Assembly (NCBI RefSeq): GCF_009796805.1 | Contig: NZ_CP047029.1 | Location: 4,168,001 to 4,232,000, forward strand | Length of the DNA stretch: 64,000 bases | Source: Algibacter sp. L1A34 | GTDB taxonomy: Bacteria; Bacteroidota; Bacteroidia; Flavobacteriales; Flavobacteriaceae | Direction: 5' to 3' | Shown: positions 46,611 through 55,084 of the stretch, in pieces | How positions within the stretch are numbered: the stretch's first letter is position 1 | How the letters are laid out: each line of letters starts with the position of its first letter | Translations under genes and position numbers: made by a program | Notes under the pieces: generated by a model | Told to the model about the DNA's origin: nothing | Database searches by the model: none | The model's input: the letters and a program-made list of their open reading frames with translations, nothing else

Positions 46611-48074
46611 TTATTTTACGTATTCACTACTATCATACATTTCATCCATATATTCTGCTCTATACAATTTGTAACTTGTTTCTAGTTGTCCTAAATAGTT
46701 TCCATCTAAATCAAAATAGTACACTCTCCTTTTATCGGATGAGCAAAACATAACGTACTCGTTGTCTATGAGATAAGCACAGCCTTTTACTCCTGAATAA
46801 AATTCTTTAGGCATCGCAAAATTAATTTGAGGCGTTGCGGTCATGTTTGTTTCATCAATGGTGAATGATTTTACCTTTGGAATAGAATCGCTAAGGCCGT
46901 TATCTAACAGCATAAGATCTCCTTGACTATTGATATGCGCCGCATGTTGCCCATAAAACTTCAAACTATCGGGTAAATTAAAATCGCCATCTTCACCGCC
47001 TAGTTTCCATATCAGTTCTCCAGATTCTCCATCTATTTTCCATACTTGATTAGTGGTTCTAAAAGAGATTAAGAAATCTCCGTTTTCATCTTGCCATAAA
47101 GAATTTGCATGAAACCAATCTTTCCTTTTATCCATGATACCAGGATATGTAACAGGGTCCATCACATCAAACACAGACCACTCCCAAACTTTATTTCCTT
47201 CTTTATCAATAATGATAATACCATCTCCAATAATGAGTTCTTCAGCCGTTCCTCCTACAGAAGTTAAGTCGTAACCCCCCTCCTCATACGTTAGCGCCAT
47301 GATGTTGTTATCATTATCATGCCTAATTTCATGATGCAGAATTTTATCTAAACCTTTGTCGCCTTTTGCGCCTTTTTGGGTTCTAAAAAGAATATTACCT
47401 TTTAAATCAAATTCAGCAATTTCTTCCCCTCTGGTATATTTGGTTGCATTTACACTTAATATGGTTAGAACGGTATTTTGATCTGTCCAATTTGCCACTT
47501 TGATACTTCTAGGCACTTCATGATACCATACCAAATCCATGTCATTATCTATAAGAAATAAATAACCTGGAATATCTAAAGAATGGCTCGACATGTACCC
47601 CTTAAACACATTTTTTACTAGAGTACTATCCGTTTTGGGATGGTTAAAAGGCAAATAGTAAGGAATGGAATTTGTTTTGAACTCTTTTTCGTCACTATAA
47701 CTTTTACAATTATCATTTTGAGCCACTACAACGTAATTATACGCCGTATTTTGTTTCAGGTTCATTAAAAGAATTTGATGCTCCTTTTTGTTTTTTGAAA
47801 CTTGGCTGTAGTAAAATTGTTTTTCATTTATGCTATCCAAATCACCTTTTCTATCAATCCAGTATTTAATGTAAACATCCAGTTCTTTTTCTGTGCTTAC
47901 AAGAACTTCATATTTTAGTATATTATTTTTAACCGGATTCATAGACACCGTCCCAATATCGTGAAGGGTTACACAAACTCCCTCCCACTTGTTCTCTTTT
48001 TTACAAGCAAAAAAGCAAGACAATACAAGAGCTAAAACAATACAACTACGCTTACTTTTATTCAAATTTCTCAT
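46611..48074 (-). CDS. Aryl-sulfate sulfotransferase-like lipoprotein (ASST, copy 1)
   Basis: 487 residues from ATG at 48072-48074, which begins the lipoprotein signal MRNLNKSKRSCIVLALVLSC with lipobox FFAC (C24); an ATG at 48149 would add 25 odd residues. After a fibronectin-like N-terminal part come the PAPS-independent ASST motifs: HHEIRHD (H248), DWFHANSLWQDENGDF (H322), ISFRTTNQVWKID (R339) and YGQHAAHI (H377). These resemble the catalytic histidines and arginine of E. coli ASST. The enzyme family moves sulfate between phenols; its role in a GlcNAc locus is unknown. It may be anchored at the outer membrane and follows in the same direction before SusC. Confidence 0.75.
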   Translation of the reverse strand: MRNLNKSKRSCIVLALVLSCFFACKKENKWEGVCVTLHDIGTVSMNPVKNNILKYEVLVSTEKELDVYIKYWIDRKGDLDSINEKQFYYSQVSKNKKEHQILLMNLKQNTAYNYVVVAQNDNCKSYSDEKEFKTNSIPYYLPFNHPKTDSTLVKNVFKGYMSSHSLDIPGYLFLIDNDMDLVWYHEVPRSIKVANWTDQNTVLTILSVNATKYTRGEEIAEFDLKGNILFRTQKGAKGDKGLDKILHHEIRHDNDNNIMALTYEEGGYDLTSVGGTAEELIIGDGIIIIDKEGNKVWEWSVFDVMDPVTYPGIMDKRKDWFHANSLWQDENGDFLISFRTTNQVWKIDGESGELIWKLGGEDGDFNLPDSLKFYGQHAAHINSQGDLMLLDNGLSDSIPKVKSFTIDETNMTATPQINFAMPKEFYSGVKGCAYLIDNEYVMFCSSDKRRVYYFDLDGNYLGQLETSYKLYRAEYMDEMYDSSEYVK

Positions 48075-48559
48075 AATATTTACTGGAATTTCTATACTTA
48101 TTATACATACTATTAACTTTGAGGTGAGACTAAATAATGGGATTTTCAATAATAACAGGTTCTTCTACGACATCATCTTCGCTTGATGAACTTCTGGATT
48201 CCTTCTTTTTAATTTGTAAGTTTTCATCATCTTATTCTGTTTAAAAGTGAATTAATTAAGAAGCTTCTTTCTATTAAAGATTAAGCCTTACGCACTACTA
48301 AATATTTCAAAGCAAATAACATCTCTGTTATCGTTTTGTAAACTTACTGTTATCAATAATTACGAGTGTTGATTTATTCTGAAATTAGGGGAGACATATT
48401 CGTACAATTATACTTACCACCCATAAACTGTGGCATGAACAACCTAACATAAGCCAATTGCATAGCCATGTTCTATTTTTTAAATTATAGAACTTATTAC
48501 GTTTTTTGATTAAAAAAAAGGTTGTTTTAGAGGTATTCCACGGAATAATATTCTCCAAA
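48075..48559. other. Gene-free region upstream of sulfotransferase copy 1
   Basis: About 480 bases between the sulfotransferase start and the recognisable part of the lacI-like pseudogene. Part of it may be the further decayed DNA-binding half of that gene (a stretch near 48310-48335 weakly recalls the HTH region), but I cannot align it with confidence. No promoter was assigned. Confidence 0.35.
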
Positions 48560-48930
48560 AAACAGCTATAATTTTAAGATGTTTCAATCTTAAACACGAA
48601 CTTAAAACAGAAAATAAAATTGAGGAAATTCATCAAAATAAAATGATGGATGCGTATTGTACTTTTGGGAAATTTTTAATAGTATTTACAAGTAACCTTA
48701 GTTACGAAGAAAATGTAAAATGTGGGCGAAATACTTGAAGGTTATTTTAAAACTAGAGAATCGATTCTAATTTAGAATTACGAAATTGTAAATGGAATTC
48801 AAATTTTTAGAAAACATGAAATAAAGATTACTGAAGAAGTTTCTACTAAAGTATAAATTCATCTAATAGAAGAAAACGAATCTATAATATCTGAAACTAC
48901 AACCTTGAAAACAGCTTTGAAAATCTATGC
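48560..48930 (+). pseudogene. Decayed lacI-family regulator remnant
   Basis: The plus strand shows scattered but ordered similarity to the effector domain of the intact regulator at 28345-29370. AGCTATAATTTTAAGATGTT (from 48564) matches the GYNVTIF segment, and AAAATGATGGATG (48640-48652) matches KMVDG. AGTATTTACAAGTAACCTTA (from 48681) matches the FTNNLSY segment, followed by remains of VKC and KYL. The HVF/IQVFRK, EDDSITSE and LKTEL parts follow near 48800-48920. Stops, frameshifts and an internal deletion of about 100 codons remove function, and the HTH half is not recognisable. It lies between the two halves of the amino-sugar locus. Confidence 0.75.
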
Positions 48931-48982
48931 AAGCAACGTTATAGTTTCAGTGAATTATATTATTTATAAATAATGTTTGTAT

Positions 48983-50542
48983 TTATTTCAATTTAGCCAA
49001 TCGATCATAAAGTACATGAACTGCTTGCACTCGTAATTCATTTTGTTCTTCTAATTCTGAATCATAAAGAAATCCTTTATTCAGCGCAATAAATCTTTTA
49101 TTCAACGCTTTTGCATCTGCTAAAATAGTATCTAGTGCTTTAAGCAAAACAGGTGATTGAGACCTCACAAAACTAGGCGCATTATATTTATACTCCACTT
49201 CCTTAAAATCTAGATAATGTACCCTTAAATCGGCCATTAATTTAAATTGATTTAATTCTGCTTCGTTTCGTTTTGGTTTTAATTTCAATAATGCTTCTCT
49301 AAGCACATTATATTTGGTTTTAACCTCAGCGATATTTTCACTCTTAGTAGGTTTTCCATTACTTATAAGTTCTGGTTCTGCTGATAAAAAATGCCATAAA
49401 ACTGAAGTATCTTTTTTATTCAAACCAAACCTTGTTTTGGCATATTCAGTAACAAAATCTTCAGGGTTTAAAGCTTCTTTCATATTTAAAGCCTTAGTAT
49501 AACTCGCTATTAAAATACGAAAAGCCGATAGTGGATATGTGTTTCTTATTTGTACCATATCTATAACATCATAACCAACATCCCAAGTAAAGCCATAAAC
49601 ACCTGTAGTAGACCATGAAGTTATAATCATGCCTTCATACCCAGCCTCTCTTGCATACGGAATAAATTCTTTTTGGTTTTTGAAATGCGTTGTCCAATCT
49701 GTTACATACCAATTATCAGGATGACATCTAATGGCTGGTGCTCCCCAAAATTCGAATCCAATTTCCTGAAGTTTTGGAATATCTCCAAAATGGTTAATTT
49801 TCCATCCGTAATTCCAATCTATAAAAATGGTTTCTTTAGGTAATTCGGCTGCGGCTTCAGGGTGCTTTAAAATAATATCGGCCCACATTACGGGCTTTTT
49901 CCCTAACTCTATTACCAGTTCGGTTATCATCTTCATGTAATCTACAAATAATTTAGATTTACCTTCTTCCTTCACCTTTACTTGACATTTTTCACAATGC
50001 CCAAGTAAATAAGTTTCATCTCCTCCGATATGAATATAGTCTGAATTATGAGTTTCTACCAAATCTGAAAATAAATCTTTAAAAAGCGCTTTACTTTCCA
50101 TGGCCTCCATAGGGCATAATTGAGAAATATCTTTTCGATCTTCTTTTAAGTTGCTATATCTAGGGTTTCTTAAAATGTATTCCACATGCCCCAAACTTTG
50201 TTGTAACGGAATTACTTTAATTCCTAAGCCATCGCAGTAGGTAATAAAATCTTTTACTTCTTCTCGAGTATATGAATATTCGTTGGAAATCACCGCATGT
50301 TTTTCATATGGGTATGTGCCTTCCCATTCCATAATTAAGGTATTAATACCCATTTCTGAAAGCTCATTCGCTAAAGTTTTAAGCGCCTGTGGAGTCATTA
50401 CCTGTATCCGAAGATCCAAATGAAACCCTTTGACTTTAAAATCTTCCGCAGAAGCTATTGTTTGCGCTGTGATATTTACAGTGTTAGCAAACATCAAAGT
50501 TACTAGTAATAAGAATTTAAAAATATTTTTATAATTCATCAT
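48983..50542 (-). CDS. GH20-type N-acetylhexosaminidase, divergent (copy 3)
   Basis: 519 residues with a signal peptide ending near NITAQ. The barrel lacks the GH20b N-terminal domain and has GFHLDLRIQVMTP, LIMEWEGTYPYEKH, IPLQQSLGHVEYILR, catalytic D175-E176 in YIHIGGDETYLLGHCEKC, and FIDWNYGW. A helical C-terminal domain follows. This arrangement resembles hexosaminidase D-like GH20 enzymes rather than the two other copies, so it may take a different linkage or an internal substrate. It is the last gene of the second SusCD operon, 16 bases or more after NagB. Confidence 0.85.
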   Translation of the reverse strand: MMNYKNIFKFLLLVTLMFANTVNITAQTIASAEDFKVKGFHLDLRIQVMTPQALKTLANELSEMGINTLIMEWEGTYPYEKHAVISNEYSYTREEVKDFITYCDGLGIKVIPLQQSLGHVEYILRNPRYSNLKEDRKDISQLCPMEAMESKALFKDLFSDLVETHNSDYIHIGGDETYLLGHCEKCQVKVKEEGKSKLFVDYMKMITELVIELGKKPVMWADIILKHPEAAAELPKETIFIDWNYGWKINHFGDIPKLQEIGFEFWGAPAIRCHPDNWYVTDWTTHFKNQKEFIPYAREAGYEGMIITSWSTTGVYGFTWDVGYDVIDMVQIRNTYPLSAFRILIASYTKALNMKEALNPEDFVTEYAKTRFGLNKKDTSVLWHFLSAEPELISNGKPTKSENIAEVKTKYNVLREALLKLKPKRNEAELNQFKLMADLRVHYLDFKEVEYKYNAPSFVRSQSPVLLKALDTILADAKALNKRFIALNKGFLYDSELEEQNELRVQAVHVLYDRLAKLK

Positions 50543-50558
50543 ATCTTAATCTACAATT

Positions 50559-51320
50559 TTATGCGTTTTCTAAAGATTCTATGCCTTTATAGGCTGCTTT
50601 ATCGAAATAGTAATTACAATCGGCATGCGTTGTTAAAATAGACGCAGGACAAGATGTGCCTAAAGGTTCAGTAAGGGCATTTTTAACAGCTTCACTCTTT
50701 TTTGCTCCTAAAACTACACAAAACAAATGTTTACCTTTTAATAGCGTAGGTATGGTTAATGTTATTGCATTTTGAGGCACTTTTTCAAAAGACTCAAAAC
50801 AACCGTCATTAACTTGTTGTATACGACATGCATCATCTAACTCTACGACTTTTACTATTTCCGGATCATTAAAATCGGCTACATGCGGATCATTAAAGGC
50901 CAAATGCCCATTCTCTCCTATCCCTAAACAAACAATATCAATAGGTCCTTCTTCTAACAAATTGGTATACCTTTTTATCTCTTCTGATACATTATTATTC
51001 ACATTAATTATGTTTTTATGTAAAGGCACTTTTGAAAAAATGTTTTTTTCTAAATAAGAAGAAAATAATTGTGGTGAATTAGGTTCTAGCCCTATATATT
51101 CATCCATATGAAACGCGACTATCTTATTCCATACAATCAATTTCGATTGTGTTAAGTACTCGAGCATAGAATCTTGAGATGGTGCTGCTGCAAATACTAT
51201 CCGTATCTTTTCTTTTGTTTTTTGTAATTTAACGATACACGCTTCAACTGCTTTTCCTGCAGCAATACCTGTTGTGGCCTTGTTAGAAAGAACGTTTATA
51301 TTCTGTGTAAAATCTAGCAT
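50559..51320 (-). CDS. Glucosamine-6-phosphate deaminase-like protein, short form
   Basis: 253 residues from ATG at 51318-51320, giving MLDFTQNINVLSNKATTG; an ATG at 51365 adds 15 unlikely residues. A single NagB/6-phosphogluconolactonase domain carries IVFAAAPSQDSMLEYL, VAFHMDEYIGL (D as in the deaminase), VCLGIGENGHLAFNDP and NAITLTIPTLL. It should convert glucosamine-6-phosphate to fructose-6-phosphate, though it is much more divergent than the two long NagB fusions, so another sugar phosphate is possible. It is in the second SusCD operon between a GH16-like lipoprotein and a GH20 gene. Confidence 0.82.
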   Translation of the reverse strand: MLDFTQNINVLSNKATTGIAAGKAVEACIVKLQKTKEKIRIVFAAAPSQDSMLEYLTQSKLIVWNKIVAFHMDEYIGLEPNSPQLFSSYLEKNIFSKVPLHKNIINVNNNVSEEIKRYTNLLEEGPIDIVCLGIGENGHLAFNDPHVADFNDPEIVKVVELDDACRIQQVNDGCFESFEKVPQNAITLTIPTLLKGKHLFCVVLGAKKSEAVKNALTEPLGTSCPASILTTHADCNYYFDKAAYKGIESLENA

Positions 51321-51447
51321 TTCTTTATTAAAAATTATTATTAAAACACAGCGTAGGTGCTTCATGTTAGGTTAGAAAAATTCTGGCCGGTAAGCTAAAA
51401 CCAACCAGAATTTATATAATTGCAGACTAATTCAATAATTATAAAAC

Positions 51448-52194
51448 TTACAGTATTTCTACACGATCTATAATCATTTCTGCGGGTAGATTATTTGTTG
51501 GGGCATTCCCTCTAAATAACCATAAATTTAATTTTAATTTTTCATTATTAAGCGGCGGAATATCGCTTCCTGTGTAAGTCCAAGTACTAATTACATCTTC
51601 TGCATTGGGTTCTAAAGTATGTCCTTGATAACTCGCAAACTCAATACTACTGGATTTCCAATCAAAGAAATGCGTTGATAAGTCGCTTTTCAAATTTAAA
51701 TCGTAACGCGTTTTATTACCCACATTATCTGAAGGCTGAATAGCAAATTGAGAGTCCTGATTTTCAGACTGAGACCATTTAGAAAACTCTATATCGATCT
51801 CTTCATTATCGTTTTTATACGTAAAAAGTCCGCCCACCACATTTTCATCCAATTGGTCTACTCTACTCGCTACATAAAAAACATACTTTTTGTAACCTTG
51901 AGATAGACGTAGTGTGACTCCTGAACAGTACCAATAACCGCCTTTTTGTACAATTTTTAAGTGTAATCGACCTTCATCATCCACCCAAACATTATCTTCT
52001 GAATCTGAAAACAAATTAGGACCTGGGCCTTGTTTAGCATCATCGGAAGTCCTTACTATCCATTCATAACCCGAAAAATTAATGATTCGCGTTATGGGTT
52101 CAATGGGTTGAATAACTTCATCCTTGGGTGAACTGCAAGAGCTAATGGCTAATAATATTATTACTATATAATGCATAGGGCTATTAATTTTCAT
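51448..52194 (-). CDS. GH16-like/ConA-fold lipoprotein (copy B)
   Basis: A 248-residue lipoprotein with lipobox LAISSCSSP (cysteine about residue 20). The mature part is a beta-sandwich with NVWVDDEGRLHLKI, WYCSGVTLRLSQGYKKYVFYV and the motif NEEIDIEFSKW, which fits the GH16 catalytic E-I-D-I-E strand, followed by HFFDWKSSSIEFASY. It may be an endo-acting surface enzyme or a binding lipoprotein. It follows the fasciclin-type lipoprotein by 17 bases in the second SusCD operon. It shares the fold pattern, but little sequence, with the copy at 40931-41674. Confidence 0.65.
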   Translation of the reverse strand: MKINSPMHYIVIILLAISSCSSPKDEVIQPIEPITRIINFSGYEWIVRTSDDAKQGPGPNLFSDSEDNVWVDDEGRLHLKIVQKGGYWYCSGVTLRLSQGYKKYVFYVASRVDQLDENVVGGLFTYKNDNEEIDIEFSKWSQSENQDSQFAIQPSDNVGNKTRYDLNLKSDLSTHFFDWKSSSIEFASYQGHTLEPNAEDVISTWTYTGSDIPPLNNEKLKLNLWLFRGNAPTNNLPAEMIIDRVEIL

Positions 52195-52211
52195 TTGTTA
52201 GGCTACTAGCA

Positions 52212-53657
52212 CTATTGCACTGTTATATTTATATTGAAAGCATCTAAAGTTGCTCCAGCTTTATCTTTTCCATCAACTATAATAGTATCTTCAGTTCCTG
52301 TACCGTTATTTATGTAAACCACATTCATGGCATCAATATCTTCTTGTGTAAAAGTTTCTCCAACTTGTAAAACACTTGCACCTCTAATTAACCAACCGTT
52401 TAGTGGTGCTTGTTGAATTGTAAAACTAACATCGGCCGGTATAGATCCAGAAACTTCTAAAACATCGTTGTTTAAAGCATAAGCTTCTCCACTATTCACA
52501 ATAAACCCTGTGTTTTTTTCGATTATTAAAGTTGTACCTCCAGAAGCATATCGTGCAATTAACATAGGCGCAAAGAATCCGCCAGTATTTTCTTTAGAAT
52601 GGAACTCATCGGTTTCATCTTTACCAGCTTCTTGATCTACCATAAGCGAAATAAGCCCATTTTGATCTAAACCGTTATAATAATCAATGATATCAAATTC
52701 AAATTTATCTACTTTTGATGATGTTATTGTAGATATAGGTTCGGTGGTAGGAAAGTTAGCATTATCAAAAGTTAATCCCATTTCCGTCCATGAGGTGTCT
52801 TCTACATTATAAACATCTACATCAATTCCTTTTGCGGCTGTAAAACTTACCGCTAATTCAAGTTTTAAATCGACTATAACTCCTTCTTTTGTAAAATCTT
52901 CTAGGTTATACATTAGAAAAACCTTTCTATCATAACCTCCACTACCAGTCACATTTTTTAATCTCATACGTACATCAGCACCATAATTACGTCCAGAATT
53001 GCTTCCACCATTAACATAAGTATCTGCTATTGGAAATATAGTATCTCTTACTATATCGTCAGGCCCCTCTACACTTGTAGAACGTGCTGAAAAATAAACT
53101 ATAGATGGTAAAATATGAATAACACCGTTGGTTGCTTTTAAGTTGGAAGTAAAAATGCTCCATTGTTTATTGGTGCCTTCATTTACTAACCCCATATAAC
53201 CACTAGTTCGTGATAAAAAAATGGTTTGACCATTTTCACTCATGTATGGCAACGGATTATTGCTTTCTGAAATATTTGGATCATCAAAAGACACTGTAGC
53301 ATTTACCACATGATATTTTATAGTATTACGCAAAATTGGCACTGGCACTTCAGACAAATCTGCATATGCGTTATCCTCGAGATACTCTTCAAATGCCAGG
53401 TTTGAAGGCGCTATAAATGTTTTGTTAGCACTAGACTCGTATAAACTTTCTGTGTTTGTAAGTTTTATAGCTTCTTCAAAGAGACTTAAAGAGTCTGTTG
53501 CTTGTATATATTCCCAAGCATTTACACCTAACGAAGCATTAGAGTTTGAATTCTGATATGAAAAATTCTCTTGAATTTCACAACTGTGAAACAAACTTGT
53601 TACGCCAGCAAATAAAACTGCCATAGTAACATATAAAATTGGTTTATTATTTTTCAT
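52212..53657 (-). CDS. Surface lipoprotein: fasciclin, DNRLRE/CBM96-like and cadherin-like domains
   Basis: 481 residues with lipobox SLFHSCEIQ (cysteine about residue 26). Residues about 45-195 are a fasciclin domain (ATDSLSLFEEAIKLTN, NKTFIAPSNLAFEEYL, NTIKYHVVNATV, NGVIHILPSIVYF). Residues about 205-370 are a DNRLRE/CBM96-like domain (IFPIADTYVNGGSNSGRNYG, KVFLMYNLEDF, IDVDVYNVEDTSWTEMGLTF). The last 90 residues are a cadherin-like/CSPG repeat (IQQAPLNGWLIRGA, FTQEDIDAMNVVYIN). It is placed right after SusD in the operon, the usual place for SusE-like surface glycan-binding proteins, so glycan binding is likely. No enzyme motif is seen. Confidence 0.75.
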   Translation of the reverse strand: MKNNKPILYVTMAVLFAGVTSLFHSCEIQENFSYQNSNSNASLGVNAWEYIQATDSLSLFEEAIKLTNTESLYESSANKTFIAPSNLAFEEYLEDNAYADLSEVPVPILRNTIKYHVVNATVSFDDPNISESNNPLPYMSENGQTIFLSRTSGYMGLVNEGTNKQWSIFTSNLKATNGVIHILPSIVYFSARSTSVEGPDDIVRDTIFPIADTYVNGGSNSGRNYGADVRMRLKNVTGSGGYDRKVFLMYNLEDFTKEGVIVDLKLELAVSFTAAKGIDVDVYNVEDTSWTEMGLTFDNANFPTTEPISTITSSKVDKFEFDIIDYYNGLDQNGLISLMVDQEAGKDETDEFHSKENTGGFFAPMLIARYASGGTTLIIEKNTGFIVNSGEAYALNNDVLEVSGSIPADVSFTIQQAPLNGWLIRGASVLQVGETFTQEDIDAMNVVYINNGTGTEDTIIVDGKDKAGATLDAFNINITVQ

Positions 53658-53701
53658 TTTTTTTGAGTTTAAATTTTATTGAACAATAATGTTTCTTCAG
53701 A

Positions 53702-55072
53702 TTATTTATAAAAATCATTCTGTTCTAAGCTAGGATTTCTATTTATCGCATCTTCATGAATAGGCCAAACAAGATTTGCCTCGTCACTTAATCCGTTAAT
53801 TGGATTCATGGTGCTTATAGCTTTTCCGGTACGAACTAAATCGAACCAACGATGTCCTTCAAAAGATAATTCTATTAATCTTTCATGCAATATTGCAGAT
53901 TCTAAATCGCCATACAAGCCGTTTGCATCGGCTAGCGTTAGTTCTGTAATACCTGCTCTTTTTCTTATAGTATTTAATAAATCTAGAGCCTCAGTGGTTT
54001 CATTTAATTTATTATGAGCTTCTGCTTTTAAAAGCATAATGTCTGCTAACCTCACAAGAACAATATTATTAGCCGATGGGTCTGCACTTTCGTCGCTAAA
54101 ACCTTCTCCAAAGAATTTCCATATTTTTCGTGGATTCTCTTCTGTAGTATCCCAAATAAGATCTTTTCTTAAATCGTCATCTTCAAACGTATCTCTAAAA
54201 GATTCACTTGGAAAATAATCACTATCAGCACCAATAGCATATAAAACACGTAAAGAATTGGTTTGCACATCATTATAGCCTACTTCAAAAATGCTTTCAT
54301 TAGAGTATCCTGAAGTAAATATTCTAGACCAATCGTTTATAGGTACTAATGAATACAAACTGTTGTCTATTACTTTTTCAGCAGATTCAACAGCATTTGC
54401 ATATTCATTTCTCCACATGTACACTTGTGTAAGGAATGCGTGAGCTGCACCTTTAGTTAATAGAATTCTAGTATTATCTCCACCAAAATTATCTCTACAG
54501 TTTTCACTTGCAAAAATTAAATCTTCAACAATTTGATCAAGCACTAATTCTTGATCTGTTTTTGAAATAAAAAATTGTTGATCAACACTTTCGTAAGGTT
54601 CGGTAATTAATGGAACATCTCCCCATACTCTAACAGCATAGAAATAAGAGATTGCTCTTAAGGCTCTAGCTTGAGCAATAAGCTGTAAGCTAAATTCACT
54701 TTCACCAGCAAAGACACCTGGTATATATTTAATAGCGTAATTTGCACGACTAATAGTTTCATAAATATTATTCCAACTAGCAGATGAAATATCTTGACTA
54801 AGTGTGTTTTGTTGTAACGCTAATGGATTTCCAGAATGATTCGTATTTACTGCATCGGCACGCCCCTCTCCCCAATAAGAAAAGTTAACTCGGAATGTAG
54901 ATTGTAATGCATCATAAATACCATAAACACCGGCCTGAGCATCACTAGATGTTTGATAAAATCCTTGACCAGAAAAACTACTTACTGGATCCTTTTCTAA
55001 AACTTGTTCTGAACAGGATACCGCAAGACAAGCAAGAAGCCCTATTCCTATAATATTTTTTATGTATTTCAT
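53702..55072 (-). CDS. SusD/RagB family lipoprotein (pair 2)
   Basis: A 456-residue outer-membrane lipoprotein with lipobox CLAVSCSEQ (cysteine about residue 20). SusD motifs are IYETISRANYAIKYIPG, ALRAISYFYAVRVWGDVPL, AHAFLTQVYMWRNEYANAVE, IVLVRLADIMLLKAEAHN and HERLIELSFEGHRWFDLVRTG. It binds the oligosaccharide for its SusC partner, whose gene ends 12 bases upstream. It is clearly diverged from the SusD of pair 1, suggesting another ligand or chain length. Confidence 0.93.
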   Translation of the reverse strand: MKYIKNIIGIGLLACLAVSCSEQVLEKDPVSSFSGQGFYQTSSDAQAGVYGIYDALQSTFRVNFSYWGEGRADAVNTNHSGNPLALQQNTLSQDISSASWNNIYETISRANYAIKYIPGVFAGESEFSLQLIAQARALRAISYFYAVRVWGDVPLITEPYESVDQQFFISKTDQELVLDQIVEDLIFASENCRDNFGGDNTRILLTKGAAHAFLTQVYMWRNEYANAVESAEKVIDNSLYSLVPINDWSRIFTSGYSNESIFEVGYNDVQTNSLRVLYAIGADSDYFPSESFRDTFEDDDLRKDLIWDTTEENPRKIWKFFGEGFSDESADPSANNIVLVRLADIMLLKAEAHNKLNETTEALDLLNTIRKRAGITELTLADANGLYGDLESAILHERLIELSFEGHRWFDLVRTGKAISTMNPINGLSDEANLVWPIHEDAINRNPSLEQNDFYK

Positions 55073-55084
55073 AATATTTTTATT

